A DNA stretch of 39,633 nt from NCBI GenBank assembly GCA_020427005.1, contig JAGQOY010000041.1, positions 1-39,633 of the forward strand. The letters are read 5' to 3'. The DNA comes from Planctomycetales bacterium (lineage in GTDB: Bacteria > Planctomycetota > Planctomycetia > Pirellulales > Pirellulaceae). Position numbers and translations under genes: made by a program. Within the stretch, counting starts at the first letter, position 1. Every line of letters begins with the position of its first letter. Positions 25,201 to 31,577 of this stretch are shown here, in pieces. Below the pieces are notes generated by a model. It was not told the origin of the DNA and made no database searches. It saw only the letters and a program-made list of their open reading frames with translations.

Positions 25201-27941
25201 CCCCAGGTAAAGGCATTCAGCGTTTCGTGAGTATCTTGCCAAGCCCAGCCATCCAACAGAATTTCCGGTTCACCGTCCGGAACATCATCATGATTACGGT
25301 CAGGTATAAACATTAGGTACGGTGCCGCACCTACCCAGACTCCGCCAAAGCCAACCTCTAGCCCACTAATAAGATTGAAACCTTCAGCAAAAACCTTTCG
25401 TGAATCAAATTTGCCATCTCCGTTGGTATCTTCAAAGACGAGGATTCGATCACGGCCTTTGTCTCCCTCAGCTCGTTGCGGATATTCATAGGCTTCGGCA
25501 ATCCAAGTCCGGCCTCGATCATCCAAAGCCATCGCAATCGGTTGTTTTACGTCAGGCTCAGCCGCACATGGGATTACTGAAAAACCCTTGGGTAAGACCA
25601 TCGCCCGCGCAGCCGATTCAGCATCCAGACCGGCATGCGGGTACTCGTCCGCCACAAGCGTGATTGCTGGTGGCGTTAATGGGCCTGGCCGTTCCGCATG
25701 CAAACGAAAATGATCGAAGCTGATGTGGCCCCAACCTGTACTGCTATCATCGACCAACCGAATAACCATGTCGGAATTCTCTGCTCGACGTAAATCTACC
25801 ACGACTCGACTCAGAACCTCTGAATCCTGTCCACTGATCGTGTAAAAGGGTTTATCGTCTCCTACTTTAAACAATTCCACCCGCGTTTTATCGCTACTGC
25901 CACCAGCCACATAAAAGGTTGCGTACCGAGCCGTGGCACGAAAGGGCTTGCTGGTAAGAGTTCCTTTTGGTGCATCCTTGTGGCGCTCGAATCCTCCAAT
26001 CCAGAATTCGCCTTGATGGGCACTGCGCATGTCGGATCGGCGTGCGGCAACCGTATCACCTTTGATGGGTTGATCTGCAAACGCCTGACCGGTAGCTACC
26101 CAATCGTCTAGCGTGCCCGTTTCAAAATCCAAGTTGACAACGGCTCCATCGGCCGACCGAGGTCGAATGCCATCGTCCTCATCCTCCTCCTGGTCACCCG
26201 CGACTCGAAACCGCAGGTAATCGATTCCTACCATGAATGATTTCAATGCCGCACGATTGGCACCCTTGATTTCGATCGTTAGCGTGTGCTTACCTTTTTT
26301 CAATTGCGGTGTCGAAAACGATAGCACACCGGTCGTAATTACTTCCGGATTGAACAGGTCGAAGGCTTCTCCCAAGGGCTTGTCGTCGAGCTGAAGTTCT
26401 ACGATCGCGTAGTCCCGCGCACACGTTAGGACGATTTCAAGTCGCTCGATATCTTGCATCGCGTCGAGCGGTAGGGTCAATTTGTCACCGGGCTTGGCGC
26501 CTTTCCACCAGAGTTGGCTCTTCCCGCTCCAATGATCCGCGGAAAAATTCCCCATGGCCTGCGGTTCGGCTGTGCCTGCCGTAACATCGGCTCGAACACT
26601 TTCACCCTCTATTGCTCGTAGAACTGTTCCATCAGCTCGAATGGGGCTGCGAGGTCCACGTAATGCGGCGGCGTCGGTAATTGGGGCGACTCGTGGACCC
26701 TCGTAAACCTTGGGCTGAGCCGCCTTAAATTCGGCTGCGTCGACTTCCTTTGCTTTTTGCAGCAAGACATGGGCGCCCAACATACCACCGGTCGCTATGT
26801 CCATCAGCCCATCTTGATTGATGTCCGCTAACGCAATTTGGCGGCCAATGCCGGCTCCTCCATCTGCCAAATACGGCAGCCAGTCGACACCTTCGGCTGA
26901 CCGCACGAGCTTGAACCAGTAGACAACGGCTCCCGCGTCCCACATTGGACTTTGCTTGTGGTGAGACCAATACGTCTTACCACTTACAATATCCTTTAAG
27001 CCATCACCATCCATATCCACTAGCTGAACACTGTGTGGTTCGGTGAAAAGCACACCGTACTTGCTGTCTGCTCGATCGTTACCAACAATTACGTGACGCG
27101 TAAATTGGTCGAGCCCTGTTTGTTCGTACCAAGATATTCCAAAGTCGTGTGCGGCTTCGCTGGTCACGATGTCGTTGTCACCATCACCGTCCACATCGTA
27201 GGCAAACATCTCTGCGCCGCCATATGCCGACGTAAACTTGACTTTGTGTTCGAGCCATCTCCCGCTCGTGGGGTCTGTGTTTGGCTGCTGATACCATCCT
27301 CCCGCATGAATGACATCCATGCGACCATCCCCATTTACATCTCCTATTCCAAGTCCGTGTCCGAACTTGGCGGCCGTAACCTGTTCGGAGATGGGATGAA
27401 ATTCCCAGGTTGAAAATGGCTTTTCCCAATTGACCGTCGCAAAGCCAAAAAAACCATCACGCGTGCACACTAATTCGGGGCGATCATCACCTACGATATC
27501 CACGAACTGAGGGGATTCATTAGATACCCAGTCAAGTATTTCGTGTTTGCGCCACGCACCCTCCCCCCGACCTGGGTTCTCGTAAACATAAGCCGGTGTA
27601 CCTGGAAAACCCACGACCAAAATATCATTGGCGCCATTGGAGTCGAAATCATGGACCCAGGCAAAAAAATGATCGGCATAGCGTTCTGTGGGTTGAGGAA
27701 CGGGCTTGTAAATCTCGTATTTGGCGCTAAATCCAGGCCCTGCAAACCAATAGGGACCGTAGACGATGTCGATATGGTTATCACCATTGATATCTCCAAC
27801 ACCCACTCCCTCTGAATAATAAACGTCGGTGAGTTGTTGCGACGTAAATGTGCGAACCACGTTGGTTTGCCCATGAGCCTGACAGGCCAGGAAAAGCACC
27901 AACAAGCATCCAGACATACGCCATGAGAGATTCGAGTGCAT
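22203..27941 (-). CDS. Giant PVC-type dehydrogenase-cytochrome c-DUF1080 fusion protein
   Basis: 1912 residues, secreted (signal peptide 1-24, ending QAHG). In order: FG-GAP/VCBS propeller with Asp-rich calcium loops such as DINGDNHID and DVDGDGDND (about 40-395); a carbohydrate-binding-like beta domain (about 450-582); an acidic linker; a second beta-sandwich starting LDFETGTLDDW (about 603-750); a PVC-type membrane-bound dehydrogenase propeller (about 770-1145, MVLPKGFSV, WIAEAYEYP); HEAT-like helices (about 1160-1590); a haem c domain with C1609-x2-C1612-H1613 (CQRCH) and PDLTGSNR; and a C-terminal DUF1080/3-keto-disaccharide hydrolase domain (about 1740-1912). GAGGT lies 5 bases before ATG 27941. 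The separate parts are well known in planctomycetes. Combining all of them suggests oxidation and cleavage of a glycan by one protein, which is inference. It is divergent from the symporter gene. Confidence 0.9.
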   Translation of the reverse strand: MHSNLSWRMSGCLLVLFLACQAHGQTNVVRTFTSQQLTDVYYSEGVGVGDINGDNHIDIVYGPYWFAGPGFSAKYEIYKPVPQPTERYADHFFAWVHDFDSNGANDILVVGFPGTPAYVYENPGRGEGAWRKHEILDWVSNESPQFVDIVGDDRPELVCTRDGFFGFATVNWEKPFSTWEFHPISEQVTAAKFGHGLGIGDVNGDGRMDVIHAGGWYQQPNTDPTSGRWLEHKVKFTSAYGGAEMFAYDVDGDGDNDIVTSEAAHDFGISWYEQTGLDQFTRHVIVGNDRADSKYGVLFTEPHSVQLVDMDGDGLKDIVSGKTYWSHHKQSPMWDAGAVVYWFKLVRSAEGVDWLPYLADGGAGIGRQIALADINQDGLMDIATGGMLGAHVLLQKAKEVDAAEFKAAQPKVYEGPRVAPITDAAALRGPRSPIRADGTVLRAIEGESVRADVTAGTAEPQAMGNFSADHWSGKSQLWWKGAKPGDKLTLPLDAMQDIERLEIVLTCARDYAIVELQLDDKPLGEAFDLFNPEVITTGVLSFSTPQLKKGKHTLTIEIKGANRAALKSFMVGIDYLRFRVAGDQEEDEDDGIRPRSADGAVVNLDFETGTLDDWVATGQAFADQPIKGDTVAARRSDMRSAHQGEFWIGGFERHKDAPKGTLTSKPFRATARYATFYVAGGSSDKTRVELFKVGDDKPFYTISGQDSEVLSRVVVDLRRAENSDMVIRLVDDSSTGWGHISFDHFRLHAERPGPLTPPAITLVADEYPHAGLDAESAARAMVLPKGFSVIPCAAEPDVKQPIAMALDDRGRTWIAEAYEYPQRAEGDKGRDRILVFEDTNGDGKFDSRKVFAEGFNLISGLEVGFGGVWVGAAPYLMFIPDRNHDDVPDGEPEILLDGWAWQDTHETLNAFTWGPDGWLYGCHGVFTHSNVGKPGASDEQRQRINAGVWRYHPLRHEFEVFAHGSSNPWGVDFDQYGEAFITACVIPHLYHVIPGARYQRQAGQHFNPYTYDDIKTIADHLHYLGATPHSGNGKSDEAGGGHAHAGAMIYQGGAWPKEYAGALFMNNIHGQRLNVDILEPRGSGYVGRHGPDFLLTGDQASQILNMRYGPDGQVTFIDWYDMQACHRKEVEVHDRSNGRIYKVVYGKPAPIRIDLRTKSDMQLAEYCLHENDWYVRHARRLLQERAAERKIAADAIAFLENVMAVNERADRQLRALWARFAIGSLGERQLLSLMNAASPHVRAWAVRLAMQQNLAKPSASMVAQMLKMSVGDPSQVVRLALATALGKLPVESRWELTASLVAHAEDRDDHNLPLMYWYGMEPLADLDPDRALALGISAGQNIPMLRDFMLRKVAGSGGAEAVNRLVGGLNSANSPELQLTFLTAIRTALAGQRSAPKPKLWDQVADRLLSSPSAEVGQLATALGVAFGDAKARAAMRKTVSDSSADEGQRLLAIETLLAVKDADLLSELLEIASQSVAGALREAAIRGLAQYDSDGIGTALVADYQGYNASERRAAIATLTSRATNAKKLLNAIANKQIASSELTADFARQLEYLKDEEVNALLESAWGKVRASSADKAALVEKYKSLVANPETTSDLELGRAIFNKTCQRCHMLYGIGEKLGPDLTGSNRANLDYLLENIVDPSAVMANEYRQSVFLTVDGQVVTGIVRSETENAVTVQTADAVIVLPKNEIEQRQASEKSMMPDDQLSQFSPHEIVSLIGYLRGRSQTAMLATADNATLLFNTKDLSLWNGNSELWTVEGGEIVGKSSGLAKNEFLVSDLSAENFVLSMEVRLVDNAGNSGVQFRSVAREDGVVEGYQADVGAGWWGKLYEEHGRALLWETSGEQHVKHGEWNKYRIEADGSQIRTWINDQPCVNLNDPEGRKRGIFALQLHSGGPTEVRFRNLQLEINP

Positions 27942-27965
27942 ACTGACCTCGATTGTCCAAGTCTA

Positions 27966-27981
27966 GGGTAGGGGAGGGGGG
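27966..27981 (+). other. G-rich run in the divergent gap, possible G-quadruplex
   Basis: GGG, GGGG and GGGGGG runs separated by TA and A lie 25 to 40 bases upstream of the giant gene start, with a further GGGG at 27994. Four G tracts of two or more are available on the plus strand, and the minus strand (the giant gene's 5' leader) is C-rich. The sequence is seen; folding and any regulatory effect are inference. Confidence 0.3.
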
Positions 27982-28181
27982 AACATCGAACACGGGGATA
28001 GGAGAGGAAGCACAATTTAGCCAGTCGACGTTGGCTCAGTCACCGGCCGTGACCGTGAGGTCCTTGTGTCGGTTAAGATGCGTATATTGTAAACCAACTT
28101 GCATCGGTACATTAGCCAACGATCCAAGTTTTTGCCTGCAGCCGCGAGCTTACATTTTCTTTCGATTTTGTTGGGATAAAC

Positions 28182-30017
28182 ATGGAATTAACGGTTTTGG
28201 ATTGGTGCCTTGTGGCTGCCTATTTTGTGGTGATCGCCGCGGTTGGGGCCTACTTTACGCGCCGCGCAGGCAGTAGCCTTGAAGAGTTCTTTGTGTCCGG
28301 TCGCTCGTTACCATGGTGGGTAGCAGGTACATCCATGGTGGCCACTACTTTTGCCGCCGATACTCCCTTGGCAGTGGTCAGCTTGACTGCCAGAAACGGC
28401 TTGGCTGGGAATTGGTTCTGGTGGGCATTTGCGGTAGGAGGCATGGTAACCGTGTTCGTTTTCGCCAAGCTTTGGCGGCGTTCGAACGTAATCACAGATG
28501 TAGAATTAATCAAACTTCGCTATAGCGGTGAACCGGCTCGTTGGCTGCGCTATTTACGAGCCCTCTACGTCGCCTTGATCGTCAATCCCATCATAGTTGG
28601 TTGGGTCGTTGGGGCCATGCTTACTGTGTTGCAACATACTGTACTTTTTGAGAGCGAAGAACAGGTCAACGAACAACTCCCCGTGGCTTGGGGCATTGTC
28701 TTGGGAATGCTCCTGATGGTTGGCATTTACTCGACGCTTTCCGGCATGTGGGGTGTCGCAATAACCGATGTCATACAGTTCATAGTAGCCATGCTGGGTT
28801 GCATATGGCTGGCCAGTGTGGCTGTCTCCCAAATAGGCGGCATGCAATCTTTGGAACAAAGAGTCCTAGAAAACTTTGGCGAAGGGGGTTCCGGTGCATT
28901 CGCATTTATCCCCAGTTTCACTAGCCAAAACACTTGGATGCCCATGCATGTTTTTTTGATCATGTGTGGCATGCAATGGTGGGCGACTTGGTATCCAGGC
29001 GCAGAACCTGGAGGCGGTGGATATGTTGTTCAGCGCATGGCTTCGGCGCAGGATGAGCGGCACAGCGTATTAGCCACACTGTGGTTTCAGATTGCTCACT
29101 ACTGCTTGCGGCCTTGGCCATGGTTGCTGGTGGCCTTTGCAGCACTGGCCATGTACCCTGAGCTACGAAGCCTGGAGGACCCTGGCATCGGATTTCCGCG
29201 TGTCATGCGCGAACTAAGTCCACCCGGGCTGCGAGGCTTGATGTTGGTTACTTTTTTCGCAGCCTTTATGTCCACTATTAGCACTCAAATGAACTGGGGA
29301 GCTTCCTACTTGATGCGAGACTTTATCCAACCAGTTTTCTTATCAAACGCAGGAGAACGTCAATTGGCACGGTACTCGCGAGTCACTTCGGTAGGAGTAC
29401 TAATCCTGGGGCTGATGGTAGCCTACTGGATGAAATCAAGCGGGATGAGCGTCGAAAGCGCTTGGAAAATGTTGGCTGCCCTCGGAGCAGGTACAGGGCT
29501 GATTTACATGCTGCGTTGGTTTTGGTGGAGGATCAGCGCCTGGTCTGAAATTGCGGGGATGGTTGCTTCACTAGTTTTCTACTTGATGGTACACAGTCAA
29601 TGGTTTGCAAGCAATTTCATCGGAGAGGGAAAGCTATTCGCTGCTGCCCTTCGAGAGGAAGAATCGATGGCAATTGTGGCCCTGTTGACGATCGCCACCT
29701 GGCTGCTGGTCACGTTCCTGACGCCACCTACCGAACGAGCAACGCTCGAATCGTTCTATCGTCAGATTCACCCGTCCCGCTTTGGTTGGCGGAAAATCGC
29801 CCAGAATTTGCCTGACGTGGTTCCAGACCATGATCTAGGACTTCGAATTGCTGGTGCCATCTTAGCGACTGGCATCGTGTATTGTATGTTGCCTGGATTG
29901 GGCCAACTGCTGTTCGGTCATTACTCGATGGCTGCCATTTATATTGGATTGGCAATACTCTTTGCATGGCTGGTAAAGATCGTCGTCCAGCGCATGTTCA
30001 GTACTTCCACTAGTTGA
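28182..30017 (+). CDS. Sodium:solute symporter family transporter
   Basis: A 611-residue inner-membrane transporter of the solute:sodium symporter (SSS) family. The N-terminus is typical: TM1 LDWCLVAAYFVVIAAVGAYF, then SSLEEFFVSGRSLPWWVAGTSMVATTFAADTPLAV, which carries part of the sodium-binding region in TM2. About 13 to 14 transmembrane helices follow, with the conserved FFAAFMSTISTQMNWGASY near residue 360. Relatives in this layout carry sugars, organic acids or amino acids; the substrate cannot be read. The gene is divergent from the giant glycan-oxidising fusion across a 240-base gap, so uptake of a sugar product is a reasonable guess. A TATATT at 28083-28088 is a possible -10, without a well-spaced -35. 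Confidence 0.9.
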   Translation: MELTVLDWCLVAAYFVVIAAVGAYFTRRAGSSLEEFFVSGRSLPWWVAGTSMVATTFAADTPLAVVSLTARNGLAGNWFWWAFAVGGMVTVFVFAKLWRRSNVITDVELIKLRYSGEPARWLRYLRALYVALIVNPIIVGWVVGAMLTVLQHTVLFESEEQVNEQLPVAWGIVLGMLLMVGIYSTLSGMWGVAITDVIQFIVAMLGCIWLASVAVSQIGGMQSLEQRVLENFGEGGSGAFAFIPSFTSQNTWMPMHVFLIMCGMQWWATWYPGAEPGGGGYVVQRMASAQDERHSVLATLWFQIAHYCLRPWPWLLVAFAALAMYPELRSLEDPGIGFPRVMRELSPPGLRGLMLVTFFAAFMSTISTQMNWGASYLMRDFIQPVFLSNAGERQLARYSRVTSVGVLILGLMVAYWMKSSGMSVESAWKMLAALGAGTGLIYMLRWFWWRISAWSEIAGMVASLVFYLMVHSQWFASNFIGEGKLFAAALREEESMAIVALLTIATWLLVTFLTPPTERATLESFYRQIHPSRFGWRKIAQNLPDVVPDHDLGLRIAGAILATGIVYCMLPGLGQLLFGHYSMAAIYIGLAILFAWLVKIVVQRMFSTSTS

Positions 30018-30132
30018 ACATTAATAACATTCGCAACATTCAAACAAAGTTGCGCAATTCCTATTCACCAAAGAATGCCCGCACTCCAATGCCTATATCG
30101 ACTACCGCCAACAAGAACCGTAACGAACCTGA

Positions 30133-30204
30133 GAGACTCTAACTAACCTCGCGCGGGAAACTCTAACTAACCTCGCTCGGGAAACCCTAACTAACCCTCC
30201 CAAG
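30133..30204. repeat. 24-base tandem repeat, three copies
   Basis: The three consecutive 24-base units are 30133-30156, 30157-30180 and 30181-30204. Units 1 and 2 agree at 22 of 24 positions; unit 3 keeps the first half (GAAACCCTAACTAACC) and diverges into the following hairpin. The shared core is CTCTAACTAACCTCGC. The array is non-coding. Confidence 0.8.
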
Positions 30205-30223
30205 CTTGGCAAGCTTGGGAGGG
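30195..30223. terminator. Perfect 13-bp hairpin after the symporter gene
   Basis: CCCTCCCAAGCTT (30195-30207) and AAGCTTGGGAGGG (30211-30223) pair perfectly around the 3-base loop GGC. The stem is GC-rich and could stop transcription from the symporter gene, although no T-run follows. It fuses with the last unit of the 24-base repeat, so it may belong to the same mobile or REP-like element. Confidence 0.5.
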
Positions 30224-30224
30224 T

Positions 30225-30261
30225 CGTAAAAGAAATCGTCGCTTAGACGATTCCTTTTACG
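30225..30261. repeat. Second hairpin, 16-base arms with one mismatch
   Basis: The arms 30225-30240 and 30246-30261 pair at 15 of 16 positions (mismatch A30233/C30253) around the loop GCTTA. It stands one base after the preceding perfect hairpin. The sequence AAATCGTCGC within it recurs downstream of the moaB-like gene at 31029-31038. Confidence 0.6.
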
Positions 30262-30373
30262 GGGAGGGTTGTTGTCTTCCATAATCGCGCATGCTGACAC
30301 TCACTCACATCTCAACCTCAACACACTCTATCCCCCAAGATCTCTCCCCCTGGCTTTCAAACGCAAGAATTCC

Positions 30374-30886
30374 ATGTCAAGCCAAAGTACAACCGAACAT
30401 CGAGCGGCTGCTCCGAAACAACTTCGCTTCGCAGTCCTGACAGTTAGTGACACACGAACCTTTGAAAACGACCGTAGCGGAAATTCGATTATTGACCACA
30501 TGCAGGTTGCCGGTCACGAATTGCTGCACCGGAGCATTGTGCCTGACGAACCCAACGAGATCGCCGGCCATGTGCAAGCCATCGTGGACGTAAACGACCT
30601 AGATGTCCTTCTGATTACTGGTGGCACGGGAATCTCCCCTCGGGATCAGACCTTGGAAGCTGTGGGGCCATTATTTGAAATGCAATTACCTGGTTTCGGT
30701 GAATTGTTTCGAATGCTTAGTTACGAAGAGATTGGCCCGGCCGCGATGTTAAGTCGGGCTGCAGCTGGCAGAATTGGTAGAGTTCTAGTCTTTTGTATGC
30801 CCGGTTCCACCGCCGCGGTCAATTTGGCCATGCAAAAGCTACTTGTACCAGAACTCCCACACTTAGTTCATCACAGCCGAGGGTAG
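30374..30886 (+). CDS. moaB: MoaB/MogA-family molybdenum cofactor protein
   Basis: 170 residues of the MoaB/MogA family, which binds molybdopterin and in active members adenylates it during molybdenum cofactor synthesis. The fold signature is complete. FAVLTVSDTRTFENDRSGN opens the domain. LLITGGTGISPRDQT holds the GGTG loop and the conserved Asp. GFGELFRMLSYEEIGPAAMLSRA, VFCMPGSTAAV and the C-terminal ELPHLVHH complete it. ATG 30374 is chosen because the earlier part of the open frame (from 30269) is unlike the family; no ribosome-binding site is visible. MoaB is preferred to MogA because of the EIG-AMLSRA and ELPHLVHH features. No other cofactor genes are near. Non-coding repeats lie on both sides. 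Confidence 0.85.
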   Translation: MSSQSTTEHRAAAPKQLRFAVLTVSDTRTFENDRSGNSIIDHMQVAGHELLHRSIVPDEPNEIAGHVQAIVDVNDLDVLLITGGTGISPRDQTLEAVGPLFEMQLPGFGELFRMLSYEEIGPAAMLSRAAAGRIGRVLVFCMPGSTAAVNLAMQKLLVPELPHLVHHSRG

Positions 30887-30902
30887 TCACACCCTCAACG
30901 AT

Positions 30903-30969
30903 CCCGGCCGCTAACGCGTCGCGACTCACCTGTCGTATTCCTGTGAGCCGCTGGCCGTCAGGCCACAGG
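30903..30969. repeat. REP-like palindromic element, copy B
   Basis: It has two halves. 30943-30969 (GTGAGCCGCTGGCCGTCAGG onward) matches the reverse complement of 33806-33832 in copy C at about 24 of 27 positions. 30903-30930 is the reverse complement of the other half (CGACGCGTTAGCGGCCGGG). The halves are in the opposite order to copy C, so the element is modular. Confidence 0.7.
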
Positions 30970-31019
30970 GATCGTCTCGATCCCACGAACCGCATGCCGA
31001 TCGCCGCATTGCGGCATGC
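30968..31019. repeat. Cluster of short hairpins
   Basis: GGGATCG (30968-30974) and CGATCCC (30978-30984) form a 7-bp stem with a 3-base loop. GCATGCCG (30992-30999) and CGGCATGC (31012-31019) form an 8-bp stem that competes with an inner CCGC/GCGG hairpin (31004-31014). They follow REP-like copy B directly. Confidence 0.55.
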
Positions 31020-31263
31020 CCATGCGAAAAATCGTCGCAATGATCATTTACGGAAGGATCGTTAGGCCTCAGAGTTAGCAAATTTGCGGCAAACCGGCGG
31101 TTTTGGATACGCGGCCTGGCTGAATATTTGCCTGAAGACATTGCGTAACGTACGGTTTCAGCAGCTATAGACAGACTAACTACCGTACTGGAAGACTCCA
31201 GGCTCCCGGCCTCTCCGCTCGACGAAGTTGGTGTAACTCTTTGCTCAAGTGTCCCCTCCCCGC

Positions 31264-31294
31264 AGAAGGAAGCGTCCAAAGAACGTTTCCTTCT
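31264..31294. other. 12-bp hairpin of unknown role
   Basis: AGAAGGAAGCGT (31264-31275) pairs with ACGTTTCCTTCT (31283-31294), 11 Watson-Crick pairs and one G-T wobble, with a 7-base loop. It stands just before the 29-base tandem array. There is no T-run after the stem. It could be a terminator for a transcript from upstream or part of a structured RNA. Confidence 0.45.
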
Positions 31295-31310
31295 CCGACC
31301 CTTCCACACC

Positions 31311-31453
31311 TGGGAAGGTAAGTTGAGGCTGACTAAGCGTGAGAGGGTTATTTGAAGCTGACCAAGTATGGGAAGACTAGGTGAGGCTTTCAAAGCCTGA
31401 GAGTAATTTAGACGTGGCCGAGCCTGAAAAAGATAGCTAGAGCTGAACAAGCC
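31311..31453. repeat. Diverged 29-base tandem array, five copies
   Basis: The units are 31311-31339, 31340-31368, 31369-31397, 31398-31424 (27 bases) and 31425-31453; a sixth begins at 31454 with TGGGAAG. Each opens with TGRRAR and contains a GAGGCTGACCAAGC-like block near its end. The period is not a multiple of three, which argues against coding. The copies differ a lot from each other, so the array is old. Confidence 0.7.
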
Positions 31454-31479
31454 TGGGAAGTTTCCAGGCACCCTGGAAA
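31452..31479 (+). promoter_or_regulatory. Two overlapping, mutually exclusive hairpins
   Basis: TTTCCAGG (31461-31468) pairs perfectly with CCTGGAAA (31472-31479) around CAC. The same CCAGG can pair instead with CCTGGG just upstream (31452-31457). Only one of the two hairpins can form at a time. The pair lies about 100 bases before the start of the spermidine-synthase-like gene, a position that would suit attenuation. The pairing is seen; regulation is inference. Confidence 0.35.
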
Positions 31480-31577
31480 TAGGCAAGTCTGTTACCGACC
31501 CTACCGAGGGCTCGCGGGTGAGTGAAGTCGTTACGCGGAGATCCCTTGCCCAGAAGGAAAACAGGATAACACCCTGC

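Larger units (their letters stand above)
30018..30373. other. Structured non-coding gap before moaB-like gene
   Basis: This 356-base gap holds a 24-base triplet repeat and two strong hairpins, listed separately. The stretch 30263-30373 is open in the moaB frame, but it is His/Ser/Leu-rich, unlike the family, and I treat it as leader. No other gene is seen. Confidence 0.6.
30887..31577. other. 690-base structured non-coding region
   Basis: After the moaB-like gene this stretch holds, in order: REP-like copy B, a cluster of small hairpins (30968-31059), the palindrome GCAAATTTGC (31078-31087), a 12-bp hairpin at 31264-31294, a 29-base tandem array and a pair of overlapping hairpins. A long minus-strand frame crosses it, but its composition is not protein-like. 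It may include a promoter and leader for the downstream gene, or a non-coding RNA. Confidence 0.5.

Noticed and set aside
28064..28088. TTGTGT / TATATT promoter for the symporter
   Set aside because: The spacer is only 13 bases, too short for a standard sigma-70 promoter; kept only as a possible -10 note.
31311..31453. CRISPR array
   Set aside because: Units follow each other directly, diverge along their whole length and have no spacers; no cas genes are present.
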